From: an uncultured Armatimonadota bacterium | Lineage (GTDB): Bacteria > Armatimonadota > Fimbriimonadia > Fimbriimonadales > GBS-DC | Reading direction: 5' to 3' | Assembly: GCA_937139515.1 (NCBI GenBank) | Contig: CAKZQI010000071.1 | Span: 1 to 33,858 of the forward strand | DNA: 33,858 nucleotides | Shown here: piece by piece, positions 16,038 through 26,600 of the stretch | How the letters are laid out: each line of letters starts with the position of its first letter | Position numbering within the stretch: the first letter of the stretch is position 1 | Translations under genes and position numbers: made by a program | The notes under the pieces: model-generated | What the model saw: the letters and a program-made list of their open reading frames with translations, nothing else | Database searches by the model: none | What the model was told of the DNA's origin: nothing

Positions 16038-17114
16038 ATGAGGACTCGGAGACCAACTTTACGCGATGTGGCGCGGTATGCCGGATGCTCAATGACGACC
16101 ACCTCCAACATCCTGCAGGGGCGCCACGAACTGTACCGTGAAGAAACGGTGCAGAAAGTGCTGGTGGCAGCGGAACAGCTGGGCTACCGACCGAACCTGC
16201 TGGCGCGTGGGCTGGCAAAACAGACTACCCACACCGTCGGCTTGGTGTTGGAACCCCATCACTCGCGCATCACCCGCAACGACTATGCCCTGCCCATCTT
16301 AGAAGGGGCTACTGAGTTCCTAACTCAACAGGACTACGACATCAAAATCATCACCCTTGTGAACGAACATCCCAAGTACCTCTGGTGTCGCATTGAGTCA
16401 GCGGCTATCGACGGCGCGCTCCTCCTTGCGCCTGTGATGGAATCGCCCTTGCTGGAATGGAATCAGCACCTCTCGATTCCAGTGGTGTCGGTGGGAAGCA
16501 CGCTCCCTCCTGACTACGGCATTCCGTATGTGGATATTGATAATGAGCGGGCGATGCGCATGCTGGTGGAATGGATATTAGCGCAAGGGCATCGGCAGAT
16601 TGGCTTTGTGAAGGGACACCCGTTGCACTGGAGCGCTTACCAGCGCGAGCGTACCTTCCGCCAAGTGCTGGCAGAACACAACATCCACCCCCGCGAGGAG
16701 TGGGTTGTTCAGGGCAACTACACCGCTGAGTCAGGACGACGCGCCGCGCAACAGATACTGGCATGTAACAAGTTGCCCACGGTCGTCATCTGCGCCAACG
16801 ACGGTTCGGCGGTAGGGTTCATCCAACAGTTAACGGAGCTGCGTATCCGCGTGCCCGAAGACATCTCGGTAGCAGGCTTTGACGACGAACCCCTGCTCCA
16901 CCCGATTGCGCCTAACCTGACCACTGTCCGACACGACAAGGTACAGGTGGGCTACCTCGCGTCTCAAATGCTGTTCCAGCAGATTGTGAATGAGACGAAC
17001 TCGGTTGCGTCTACCCTGATAGAGGGTTCTTTGGTAGTGCGGTCTTCCGTGGCGAACCTGCGTGGAGGGCAGAGGCGCCCCAACTACTCTCAACTGAAGG
17101 AGGTCCAACGATGA
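16038..17114 (+). CDS. LacI family transcriptional regulator
   Basis: PTLRDVARYAGCSMTTTSNILQGRHELYREETVQKVLVAAEQLGYRPNLLARGL; periplasmic-binding-like C-terminus ending VPEDISVAGFDDEPLLHPIAPNLTTVRHDKVQVG. Confidence 0.95.
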   Translation: MRTRRPTLRDVARYAGCSMTTTSNILQGRHELYREETVQKVLVAAEQLGYRPNLLARGLAKQTTHTVGLVLEPHHSRITRNDYALPILEGATEFLTQQDYDIKIITLVNEHPKYLWCRIESAAIDGALLLAPVMESPLLEWNQHLSIPVVSVGSTLPPDYGIPYVDIDNERAMRMLVEWILAQGHRQIGFVKGHPLHWSAYQRERTFRQVLAEHNIHPREEWVVQGNYTAESGRRAAQQILACNKLPTVVICANDGSAVGFIQQLTELRIRVPEDISVAGFDDEPLLHPIAPNLTTVRHDKVQVGYLASQMLFQQIVNETNSVASTLIEGSLVVRSSVANLRGGQRRPNYSQLKEVQR

Positions 17115-18067
17115 AACACTTAATCGCTCTAACGACGGCTCTATGCCTACTCAGCACAGCGTATGTGCAAGTGTATGTGGATGACTTCGTCGGTGGTTTC
17201 AACCCGACCCTACGATGGAACTGGGTATTGCCCAACAATGACCCGCTTTGTACACTCGACCCGACCGCCGTTTCGTTTGACACCACACGCAACTTCCTGC
17301 AAATCCAGATGCGTGATGGGGGCATGTTCACCACCTTCAACGCCCACAAGAACGTGCCGAACCTGATTGTTCAAGGCACTGCACCTGACGATTGGTACAT
17401 AGAAGTCCTATTCCGAATCGATTGGTCGCGCATTCCCACCACTCACTATGTCCAAGCGGGCATCGTGATTGCAACGGACGCGAGCAACTATTTCCAGGTG
17501 CTTATCACACGCGACGCTTTTAATCAGACCGATGCCGTTTACGGCTCCACAAACCTTGAGGAAAACGACAACTTCGAGTGGGGCGAGCGCGTGACCGTCA
17601 ACTATACTCCATCCCCTCCTGATGAGCGCCTCGGCCTGCGTATTCGTCACGACTCGAATAATCAACAAATCGAGCTGTACTACCTTAGCTTGGTGAATGG
17701 AAGCTGGGAGCTGTTTGATGGCTTCAACGGGGGTGTCTATCCTGCAGGAAGCCGTCAGTACGACTATATCCGGAACCTTATCAGTCAGGCGGGCACAGTT
17801 CGTATAGGCGTCTACACCGATAATGCGGGCAGTGGCTTGATCGAGACTTGGTCTTTTGAGCGATTTGAAACCAACCTCCCCGTTCAGACGCGTGCTTCCG
17901 CAGGCGATGTGAATGGCGACTGTGTGGTGGACGACGCCGACCTGCTCGCTGTGCTGTTCGCCTTCGGAACCACTGGCGGCTGCTTGGATGAGGATGTGAA
18001 CAGTGACGGCGTCGTGGACGACGCTGACCTGTTGACCGTGCTGTTCGAGTTCGGCACAGGGTGCTAA
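17111..18067 (+). CDS. Secreted protein with ConA-like N-terminal region and C-terminal dockerin-like repeats
   Basis: Signal peptide MKHLIALTTALCLLSTAYVQ; C-terminus GDVNGDCVVDDADLLAVLFAFGTTGGCLDEDVNSDGVVDDADLLTVLFEFGTGC (two EF-hand-like Dx[ND]xDGxVDDAD repeats); start overlaps LacI gene stop. Confidence 0.85.
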   Translation: MKHLIALTTALCLLSTAYVQVYVDDFVGGFNPTLRWNWVLPNNDPLCTLDPTAVSFDTTRNFLQIQMRDGGMFTTFNAHKNVPNLIVQGTAPDDWYIEVLFRIDWSRIPTTHYVQAGIVIATDASNYFQVLITRDAFNQTDAVYGSTNLEENDNFEWGERVTVNYTPSPPDERLGLRIRHDSNNQQIELYYLSLVNGSWELFDGFNGGVYPAGSRQYDYIRNLISQAGTVRIGVYTDNAGSGLIETWSFERFETNLPVQTRASAGDVNGDCVVDDADLLAVLFAFGTTGGCLDEDVNSDGVVDDADLLTVLFEFGTGC

Positions 18068-18079
18068 CAAAAACGCTCC

Positions 18080-18101
18080 GGGGAGGGGTTCACCTCTCCC
18101 C
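18080..18101 (+). other. Intercistronic stem-loop
   Basis: GGGGAGGGG-TTCA-CCTCTCCCC, no following T-run. Confidence 0.6.
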
Positions 18102-18122
18102 ACTCTCACAAGGTGAGGAACG

Positions 18123-18932
18123 ATGCGCAGGAACGGCTTTACGCTGATTGAGCTTCTGGTGGTGATTGCGATTATCGCCATTTTGGCGGCTATCTTGTTC
18201 CCTGTATTTGCGCAGGCACGCGAAAGTGCGCGCAAGACCCAGTGTAGCTCCAACGCCCGTCAAGTGGGTATAGCGACCCAGATGTATCTGCAGGACTACG
18301 ACGAGGTCTACCCAATCGGCTATCTGAATGCGTTCTCCACTTTGGGACGCGAGATTATCTGGCACTTCCTGATTTCGCCCTATATGGGTGAGGGGCGCTT
18401 TGAAACCTATGCGGATGGCGCCAACGGTCAACGTCCCGCGCCTCAAGTGCGCAGCTGCCCCTCAGCAACCTACCGTAATGCGCTTGCCTATTCTATGAGC
18501 GAGCGCATCGGAGGCAGCGGAGTCGCTCTGTCGAACCAGACCACTTGGCGCTGTTCGAACAACCTCAATCCGTGTACCCCTGCTCCGCTGGCGTTGCTCA
18601 ACCGTCCTGCCGAGACCATCATCTATGGAGACGGCACGCAAAACCAAGAATGGTCGGGCAACTGTGGGGCGTTGTTCTGGTGGACACCCGGTCGGCTTCA
18701 AGGCTGGGGAGGCGACTTTGCCGCCACCGACGCCCAGTGGGACACCATCGACCGCGACTTCAACGGCTTGGGCGCGAACCTGAACGCAGCGTTCCAAGTG
18801 CGCTACCGACATGGTGGGAAGGTCGCTGTGATCGTGTGGGCAGATGGACATGTGAAGGCGATGCGACGCGGAGCCATCCAGCCCATCCACTGGCAACTGG
18901 GGGGCGATGCTTTTGACCCCAATATTCGGTGA
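18123..18932 (+). CDS. Prepilin-type N-terminal methylation domain protein (DUF1559-like)
   Basis: [65 protein letters not shown]-terminal [19 protein letters not shown]. Confidence 0.93.
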   Translation: MRRNGFTLIELLVVIAIIAILAAILFPVFAQARESARKTQCSSNARQVGIATQMYLQDYDEVYPIGYLNAFSTLGREIIWHFLISPYMGEGRFETYADGANGQRPAPQVRSCPSATYRNALAYSMSERIGGSGVALSNQTTWRCSNNLNPCTPAPLALLNRPAETIIYGDGTQNQEWSGNCGALFWWTPGRLQGWGGDFAATDAQWDTIDRDFNGLGANLNAAFQVRYRHGGKVAVIVWADGHVKAMRRGAIQPIHWQLGGDAFDPNIR

Positions 18933-18936
18933 GACG

Positions 18937-19611
18937 ATGCAATACACACGAACAATCCAGTTCTCCGGGTTTACCTGGCGGGTGAAACGACACACCACGC
19001 CAGTGGGACCCGGTCCGAACTTCTTCTCGGATTCTGATTGCAATGTGTGGGTCGACTCGCGGGGTCGGCTCCACCTCAAAATCACGCGCGTGGGCAACCG
19101 ATGGGACTGCGCCGAGGTCATCAACACGCGCTCGCTGGGCTACGGAACCTATCGCTTCTATTTGGATAGCGAGGTTCACGATTTAGACCCTCGCGTGGTG
19201 TTGGGGCTGTTCACATGGAGTGATGACCCCGCCTATGCCCATCGTGAGATCGACATTGAGTTCGCCCGCTTTCAGGGCGCCACAGGTCCGAATGCCTTCT
19301 ACACGATTATGCCGTACACGGGGAGTTCGGCACCTCAGCATACCTTCAACTGGCTCCCGAACACACCCAAATCGGTTCACTGGTTCCGATGGGAGCCGAG
19401 CCGAATCGTGTTCCAGAGCGTACGGGGACACCGCCTCCCGCCACCCGACTCGAAGTACATCCACGCGGAGTGGACTTACTCAGGTCCGACGCGCCCTGTG
19501 CCCGGTAACGAGAACCCGCGTATTAACCTATGGCTCTTGAATGGTCAGCCACCGACCAACGGGCGCGAGGTGGAGGTGGTCATCTCACGCTTCGTGTTCA
19601 TTCCGCTTTGA
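18937..19611 (+). CDS. GH16-like (concanavalin A-like) domain protein
   Basis: GTYRFYLDSEVHDLDPRVVLGLFTWSDDPAYAHREIDIEFARF carries ExDxE; TFNWLPNTPKSVHWFRWEPSRIVFQ. No obvious signal peptide. Confidence 0.65.
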   Translation: MQYTRTIQFSGFTWRVKRHTTPVGPGPNFFSDSDCNVWVDSRGRLHLKITRVGNRWDCAEVINTRSLGYGTYRFYLDSEVHDLDPRVVLGLFTWSDDPAYAHREIDIEFARFQGATGPNAFYTIMPYTGSSAPQHTFNWLPNTPKSVHWFRWEPSRIVFQSVRGHRLPPPDSKYIHAEWTYSGPTRPVPGNENPRINLWLLNGQPPTNGREVEVVISRFVFIPL

Positions 19612-19616
19612 GGGAT

Positions 19617-20528
19617 ATGATGAGACGCGTATTGCTGATAGGCTTGCTCTTGTTCGGTTGTACCTCCGTCTATCCCCAATCGGTGGAGGAAGACTTCCTC
19701 TCTGGAAGTCTTCCCACCCATTGGGGATGGCAGGTTCCGCTAAACAGCCCTCTGAATACCTTAGACACCAGTCGTGTCCAGCTCACAAGCGAGTTTTTGC
19801 GTATCACCTTCCAGCCCGGCACGCTCTATGAGGGTTTCAACTCCATTCGCAACCTACCCAGCGTGCCGATTAGCGCCCTGCGTGCCGATTGGCGTATCGA
19901 GACGCGTGTACGCCTCCAACGCAATGGCGCATCAGGAGCCTATGTGCAGGCGGGGCTGAAACTCTTTCGCAACGCCGACAACTACTTCAACTTCCACCTT
20001 GTATTAGATCCCCCCACAGGCAACTACTATGTGAGCACTGGCGTTGAACAGGCGGGACGCTACCAGTTTGCGGGACTGATTTCACCGAACAGCTGGTCGC
20101 CCACCACCACCGACATCGTGCGTCTGTTGATACGCCAGCGCGAGCCGAACGGCGCGATTGAGTTCTACTACGATTTGGAAGACCGTCAAGGCTGGCGTCC
20201 GTTAGATGGCTCACCCGTGTCGCCCAGTGTCTTCCCGATTTTACAAGACCTCATCCAGAACGGCGGTTTCATCGGGCTATACACCGATACCGCAGGCTGG
20301 AGTGGCACGAACCCTCCTGTGGCTTGGTTTGACTATCTCATCGTGGCGCAACCTCCCATCGAGGGCGATGTCAATAATGATGGGTGTGTAGACGATGCCG
20401 ACCTGCTGGCGGTGCTATTTGATTTCGGGGCAACAGGCTGCAACCGCGACACCGATATCAATCGCGATGGGGTTGTGGACGATGCAGACCTTTTAACAGT
20501 GCTGTTCGCTTTTGGAAGCGGGTGTTGA
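19617..20528 (+). CDS. Secreted protein with ConA-like region and dockerin-like repeats, paralog of 17111..18067
   Basis: MMRRVLLIGLLLFGCTSVYPQSVEEDFLSGSLPTHWGWQVPLNSPLNTLD...YVQAGLKLFRNADNYFNFHLV...GDVNNDGCVDDADLLAVLFDFGATGCNRDTDINRDGVVDDADLLTVLFAFGSGC. Confidence 0.85.
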   Translation: MMRRVLLIGLLLFGCTSVYPQSVEEDFLSGSLPTHWGWQVPLNSPLNTLDTSRVQLTSEFLRITFQPGTLYEGFNSIRNLPSVPISALRADWRIETRVRLQRNGASGAYVQAGLKLFRNADNYFNFHLVLDPPTGNYYVSTGVEQAGRYQFAGLISPNSWSPTTTDIVRLLIRQREPNGAIEFYYDLEDRQGWRPLDGSPVSPSVFPILQDLIQNGGFIGLYTDTAGWSGTNPPVAWFDYLIVAQPPIEGDVNNDGCVDDADLLAVLFDFGATGCNRDTDINRDGVVDDADLLTVLFAFGSGC

Positions 20529-20572
20529 GGTGTCTAATCGACTGTCAAAGGCGCTGTCAAAGTGCTGAAGGT

Positions 20573-20704
20573 GTTTGAGAAATCACTAGGATCGCGTGCA
20601 TCTCCCCCGCATTCATGGCTTGGGCATCCGTGTCCAATAGGTTGATAGTGCAGGCGAGACGCCTGCGCTCCCAGCGGACTACCTTCACGGGCAGGATGCC
20701 CGTG
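20573..20704 (+). repeat. Composite GC-rich hairpin repeat (family 2), diverged copy 3
   Basis: tttgagaaatc...GCAGGCGAGACGCCTGCGCTCCCAGC (20650-20675)...CACGGGCAGGATGCCCGTG (20686-20704, exact reverse complement of 15819-15837). Confidence 0.78.
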
Positions 20705-20760
20705 CTACGGTTTCTCGAAGTGTCAAAGTGTGAGCGTGTGGACGCTCCCACCCTCTTTAT

Positions 20761-23067
20761 TTACGCAGCGGTGATTTTGATGCGCTCACATGTCAACTCC
20801 AGATTGTGTTTTGCAAGCTGGTGAGTGGGGTCAAAGTTGAGGGCTTGTTCAAAGGCGATGCGCGCCGCATCATAGACCCCCACTTGGAAATAGCAGTTGC
20901 CTAGCGTGAACCAGGCTTGAGCATTCATCGGGTCGCGCTCTAGGCCTGCCGAATAGGCATCCGCCGCTTCGTAGTAGGCGCCCAGCTGATACAGGGCATC
21001 GCCCGCGTTGAAGAAAGCGTTGGCGTTGTGCGGGTCTTTGTTGATGGCGGTTGCAAAGCGCTGGAGGGCGCTCTCATACTCTTTCAACTGCCAGAGGGCA
21101 CGCCCCCAATTGATGTACATATCGGCGGTCAGGGCGTAGCCCGCTTGCTCCATCCTTTGGAAAATACCAGCAATCTCAGCCTGGTTCTGTGTGCGTTGGG
21201 CGCACTCATAGCATCGCTGCCAGTAGTCCTCGTTGGTCGGTTCCATTTCGTGAAGCGCCTTGAAAGCGGGCAGGGCACGGCTGTAGTCTTGAGCCTCCCA
21301 CCCGATACGCGCCCGAAGGAGGAGCGCCTCTTTACGAAGGCTCGGCTGGGACTCGGCGAACTGAAGCCAATGATCTGCTTCTTCATAGGCGCCGTGCAAA
21401 GTGAGCCACTGAGCGTACTGGAAGCGGGCATACGGTTCGTCAGACGCACCCTGTGCCTCGTTGAACAGTGCGTGTATCTCCTCGTAGCGCCCCAGCTGGT
21501 CTAACGCCTCCACCATCATAAGGCGCCACTTGTGCGTGAGGATTGCGGTGTCGCCCACGAAGTTAGTAGAGGGATTGAGAGTGACCCCACTGGGTTGGAG
21601 CCATCCTCTTCTGATTGCGTCTTCACGCCCCTTCCGAAGAGTGTCCACGACAGACTCGAACCGTCCCATTTTGAGTAGAACATGCGCCTTCGCGTAGTAC
21701 ACTTGCGGTGAGGGGCAAACCTGTTCGGCGCGCTCGGCTACTTCCAGCGCGGCTTCAGTGCGGTTCAACTCTCTCAGCGAGTGGATATAGATGCTCCAGC
21801 AGAAGGGAGCGAAATCTTCGTATCCCCTAAGACGCTCGCACGCCTCGTGAAGATAATAAATCGCCTGCTCGTAGTTTTGTTGACTATAATGGGTATTGCC
21901 CAAGTTGAACCAGTGGAAGGGGTCGTCGGGGCTATCAGCCAACGCCTTCTCCAACAAGGAGAGATTACGCGCCACCTTTTGACGCTCTTGGACGACCGAC
22001 TTCTGGTAGCCGTAGTGCAGGATTTGCGCACCATAAAGGGTAGCGGACTTCCCCCCTCGTTGTTGGAGAGAGTTGAGTATCTGCTCGTGGATAGCGCCTT
22101 CCCACTGAGCATAAGGCAGGCGTCGGAATAGGCGAATGAGGCGGTGCGAGAAGACATCGCTCGTGTGGGTCTCGGAGATGTAGTTCAGTATCTCCATATA
22201 GTAGCCGACGAACTGCGGATGCCGAACTCCCTCCAAAATTTTGGCGCGCGCTTCGGGCGTCAACTGCTCGTCGGCGTCCAACACCAGCACCCAATCGCCT
22301 GTGGCGTGTTGCAGGGCGATGTTGCGCGCTTGGGCGAAATCGTTCTGCCATTCGCTGTGGATAACCTTTGCACCGAACCGCTCGGCGATTGCGACGGTGT
22401 CGTCGGTGGAGCCAGTGTCCACGACCACAATCTCGTCCACCACACCTTCCACGCTCTGCAGACAGTCGGCTAAGAATTTTGCCTCGTTGCGCACGATCAT
22501 CGTGAGGCTGATGCGCGTGCCGACTGGCTCGTCGGGGATGGGCACTTTGTGTCGGCTTAGCCAGTGTTCCAAGAGTTGGATTTGTTGATTGAGTTGGCGC
22601 TGGAACGCTTTGCGTGAGAGGTTCTTAGGAGTGGGGAAGCGCTTGTCGCCATACAAACACACCAAGTGGTTGCGCAAGGGCAGTACCACCTCTTCCAACC
22701 AGAGGCGGTTGCTGTACCCCTCTTCTAAGAGCGCTTTGACCATGGGGTAGGCATCGCGCTCACGCGCTTGGTACACTACCAGCCAGGTGGCGCGGGCGCG
22801 TAGCACTTGAGAGCCGGGGATTTGTTCCAGCCCCTCCAGCGTCAGATTTTGGGCATCTTCCCAAAGGTTCTGCTGGAGGAGCGAAGCAATCGCGCCCTCA
22901 TAAGCCCACTCATCGTGCGGGTGTGTGTCCAGCCAAGCACGGAACTGTTGATAGGCTTGCGCAAACTGTCCACCCACTAAAAGCCCGAACGCTTCGGGGA
23001 GGGCGGTCTGATCGGGATGGCACTCTACATACAACGAGAATCCGCCTTCGTTCACAAGATGTTCCAT
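20761..23067 (-). CDS. TPR-repeat protein with glycosyltransferase family 2 domain
   Basis: GT2 core ISLTMIVRNEAKFLADCLQSVEGVVDEIVVVDTGSTDDTVAIAERFGAKVIHSEWQNDFAQARNIALQHATGDWVLVLDADEQL; C-terminal TPRs (NANAFFNAGDALYQLGAYYEAADAYSAGLERDPMNAQAWFTLGNCYFQVGVYDAARIAFEQAL). Confidence 0.92.
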   Translation of the reverse strand: MEHLVNEGGFSLYVECHPDQTALPEAFGLLVGGQFAQAYQQFRAWLDTHPHDEWAYEGAIASLLQQNLWEDAQNLTLEGLEQIPGSQVLRARATWLVVYQARERDAYPMVKALLEEGYSNRLWLEEVVLPLRNHLVCLYGDKRFPTPKNLSRKAFQRQLNQQIQLLEHWLSRHKVPIPDEPVGTRISLTMIVRNEAKFLADCLQSVEGVVDEIVVVDTGSTDDTVAIAERFGAKVIHSEWQNDFAQARNIALQHATGDWVLVLDADEQLTPEARAKILEGVRHPQFVGYYMEILNYISETHTSDVFSHRLIRLFRRLPYAQWEGAIHEQILNSLQQRGGKSATLYGAQILHYGYQKSVVQERQKVARNLSLLEKALADSPDDPFHWFNLGNTHYSQQNYEQAIYYLHEACERLRGYEDFAPFCWSIYIHSLRELNRTEAALEVAERAEQVCPSPQVYYAKAHVLLKMGRFESVVDTLRKGREDAIRRGWLQPSGVTLNPSTNFVGDTAILTHKWRLMMVEALDQLGRYEEIHALFNEAQGASDEPYARFQYAQWLTLHGAYEEADHWLQFAESQPSLRKEALLLRARIGWEAQDYSRALPAFKALHEMEPTNEDYWQRCYECAQRTQNQAEIAGIFQRMEQAGYALTADMYINWGRALWQLKEYESALQRFATAINKDPHNANAFFNAGDALYQLGAYYEAADAYSAGLERDPMNAQAWFTLGNCYFQVGVYDAARIAFEQALNFDPTHQLAKHNLELTCERIKITAA

Positions 23068-23089
23068 CAGCGCCCTCCTTAGGACGGTT

Positions 23090-23428
23090 TTATGCTTTCA
23101 CTCTGCTGGTACTCTTGGTGTGCTTGCCGTTTTTGCCTTGTGTGTCGGTGTTGCGCACGCCGAACTTTTGGGTGAGGATGCGCTTAGCGCCGGCGATGGT
23201 GTACAGTTCATCTTTGAGCAGACGCTTAATTTCCTTGAGCACTTCAATGTCATCTCGGTGGTATCGGCGCTGACCGCCAGTGGTGCGCACAGGGTTCAAA
23301 AACTCAGCAAACTCACGTTCCCAATACCGAATGGTATGGGTCTCCACGCCCACCAAGTAGCTGGCGGTGCTAATCGACACAGGGCGCTCTTCAACAGGCA
23401 CCTTCTCAGTTTTGCTTCTTCTTGGCAT
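23090..23428 (-). CDS. MerR family transcriptional regulator
   Basis: ISTASYLVGVETHTIRYWEREFAEFLNPVRTTGGQRRYHRDDIEVLKEIKRLLKDELYTIAGAKRIL; ATG at 23428 with GGAGG upstream (track ORF extends to 23596). Confidence 0.88.
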   Translation of the reverse strand: MPRRSKTEKVPVEERPVSISTASYLVGVETHTIRYWEREFAEFLNPVRTTGGQRRYHRDDIEVLKEIKRLLKDELYTIAGAKRILTQKFGVRNTDTQGKNGKHTKSTSRVKA

Positions 23429-23601
23429 ACAGTCCTCCATTTGAGTAGGTTTGGTTTCTCTCGCCTCAACCTGTGAAACAGGTTGCTCTGTGCTGACAGA
23501 GATTGTCGGAATTGTAGACGCCATTCTTGAGGGGGTGTTCCTAAAACTTTGGGGAATTGTGAGCGCGTGCGGGGGCAGATATACTTGCCCCCACACGATG
23601 G

Positions 23602-26600
23602 TTATGAGTTCGGCACGCGCTCCGCCTGCAGGCTGAACGAAAAGCCCATCGCCGAGACCGTGCCCGTCATTCGACTGCCCTCCACCGTAGCCGACACCGT
23701 GAAACTCATGCCCTGAGCGCTGACCGTGAGCTGGAGCGTGTTGCTGTTGGGGTCGAAGGGCACTCCGCTGAACGGCTGGGAGCCTAAGGGGGTCTCTAAG
23801 GTTCCGCTGAGCGTGTTGCCCTCTTGCTGGATGACCAGCGTGAACTCCACCCCCTCAGGTGGCAATGGGTCTGCCCCGAAGATTTTGCCCCGCCAAGTAC
23901 CAGCGATGGAAAGAGCCTGCGGAGCAGGGCGCTCTGCAGTGGGGGTTTGGGGGCGTTCGCGCTCAGGTCGGTCGAACAGCGACACGGGACGCAGAGCCTT
24001 TAAGTACCCTTCAAGTTCCTGCTCACGCTTTTGGCGCCACTCACGGTCGCGCTGGATATCAAAGTACAGCACACCGTCCACAAAGGTCTTCTGGCAGACG
24101 GCGTACCCGCTGAGTGGGTGGTCGCTCCAGAGCGCCAAGTCGGCGTGCTTGCCCGGCTCGATGGAACCCACGTAACGGTCGATACCCAACTGCTTGGCGA
24201 CATTGAGCGTCACAAACTTGAGCGATTCCACCTCCGGCACGCCTCCATACTTGACCGCTTTGGCAGACTCGGTGTTGAGACGGCGTGCCAGTTCGTTGCT
24301 GTCTGAGTTGAATGAGACCACCACCCCGCGCTCCCACATAATCGCGCCGTTGTGGGGGATGGCATCGTACACCTCTATTTTGTACGCCCACCAGTCCGAG
24401 AAAGAGGACGCGCCTGCACCGTGTCGGGCGATTTCGTTGGCGACCTTGTAGCCCTCCAGCACATGCTGGAGCGTGCCCACGCGTATGCCAAACTCCTCAC
24501 ACACACGCAGGAGCATCAGGATTTCGTCTTGGCGGTAGCTGTGGCAGTGGATGAGGCGCTTGCCCTCCAAGATTTCTACCAGCGCATCCAACTGCAGGTC
24601 GCGTGCAGGGGGCAGGGGACGCTTGCCTGCGCGGTACTCTTCCCAGTGGCGTTTATAGTCCAGCGCGGCGAGGAACCGCTCTCGGATGACCTGTTCCACT
24701 CCCATGCGCGAGGCGGGGTATCGCGTGCTGTCGGTGCGGAAGTTAGAACGCTTCACATTCTCGCCCAGCGCGAACTTGATGCCCGTTGGTGCCTCCTTAA
24801 ATATCATCTCGTCGGCACTCTTGCCCCAACGCCATTTGACCGTGATACTCTGCCCACCAATCACATTCGCCGAGCCGTGGAGCATCAGAGCGGAGGTTGT
24901 GCCGCCTGCTAACTGGCGGTAGATGTTGGTATCTTCGGGGTTGATGACATCTTGGATACGCACTTCCGCCGTGCAGACATTGGTGCCCTCGTTCACGCCT
25001 GCGCTGATAGCCGTGTGCGAGTGACAGTCTATCATTCCAGGCGTGAGGTGCATTCCCGTAGCGTCTATCACGCGGGCGTTGGCGGGCGCGGTTAGGTTCT
25101 TGCCGACTGCTTGGATGCGCCCGTCCACAATCAGCACATCGGTGTTGGGCAAGGGTGCAGGGTGTGCCATCGTCCATACGGTGGCGTTGCGGATGAGCCA
25201 TGTGTTATGTTCGTCAGCAGGCGTCGGCATCAGGGGTTCCAAGCGGACGCGTGGGAACTGGGGCGCATCATCCGAGCCTCCCTCGCCTTGAGGGCGCGGT
25301 GTTTCTTGTTCATCAGAGCGCGAAAGCGCAGGCTCCTGCGGAACATCTTGACGAGGGGGAACGCCTGCTGTCAGGTGGTCGGAGCAGTGGTCTTCGCAGG
25401 CGTGGGCTTCGTGGTCGTGGCTTTGCATATGCACCTGCACGCCACCGCGCGCATGCTCATAACAACAGGAGGCTTCCAGCTGGCTGGCGGTGTTCTCGGC
25501 GTCCCAGTTTCGCGGTCCTCGGAAACGCGGGGCAGGGGAAGCCGACGCAGGGGTACCCAAGTCGGTTCGGAAACGCTTGCCGTCCACAAACACAAAGCGC
25601 ACCTGAGTCCGCGCATCAAATAGTTCGCCCTGAACGACGACGAAACTGGCGAGTTTGCCCCGTTCTATCGTGCCGAGCCGATTGCTAATGCCCATCAGCT
25701 GGGCAGGAACTTTCGTGAGTGCATCCAGTGCCTTCTCTTTGGGCAGTCCGTTCTGGATGGCGGTGCGGATGTTGCGCAATAGGCGTTCGGGGTCGCCAAG
25801 CCCTTCGGTCGTGAAGGCGAAGGTCACGCCTTTCTCGTGCAAGATGGCGGCGTTTTGGTAGGCGAGCGCGCGATTGCGCAGGCTGGTCAAAGTGGGTGGA
25901 TTGAGCGGGTCATAGGTTCGCAGGGGTTCGGGCATCTCGATGCTGAGCAACACGGGCACATTGCGCCGTTTGAGCTCGTCGGCGACTTTGCTCGCCTCCT
26001 GACCGCCCACAATCACCACGCGCAGGTCGAACTCGTCGGCAATTCGTAAGACGCGCAGGATGTCTTGAGCGTTGTTGGCGATTGCGAGCAGGGGCACTTC
26101 TCGGCGCAGGAGGGGCTGGAGCGCCTCAAGCGAGCGATTCATCGCTGGGCGGGGTTTCCCTGATGGGTTGCGCTGATACTCTGCCCAAACTTGGGCATGA
26201 TGTTGAGCGTCGTACAGCACTTGGCGCACCAGCGCAATCGCTCCCATCAGCGAGCTGGGGTAGCCTCCTCCACCTGTGAAAGCACCCCGCCCGCGCAGGT
26301 TCAGCACCACGCCGTAGTCGGGCACAATCACCAAGTTGCTGTTTGGGTCGTCGCCCAAACTGATTACCGCACTGCTCCCGCTCATAATCCCGTGAGGCGG
26401 GGCGGTGTGGACTGCCACGAAGCCTGCGCGTCGCCAGCGCGAGACCTGCGCCGAGTCGGGCTGAAGTAGAACCATCGCTTGGCGTTCGGGGCGGATTTGG
26501 GGGTTGGAATAGGTGTTGCCCCGCTCGTAGGACGCATAAGCGGTATCGTTTGCCTGAGGAGGCATCCCCAAAGAGGTGAACGCATCAATGAAACCTGGGT

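Noticed and set aside
20761-23067. TPR-GT2 protein as a glycocin (SunS-like) S-glycosyltransferase
   Set aside because: GT2 plus TPR architecture is common and no bacteriocin precursor or transporter lies nearby.
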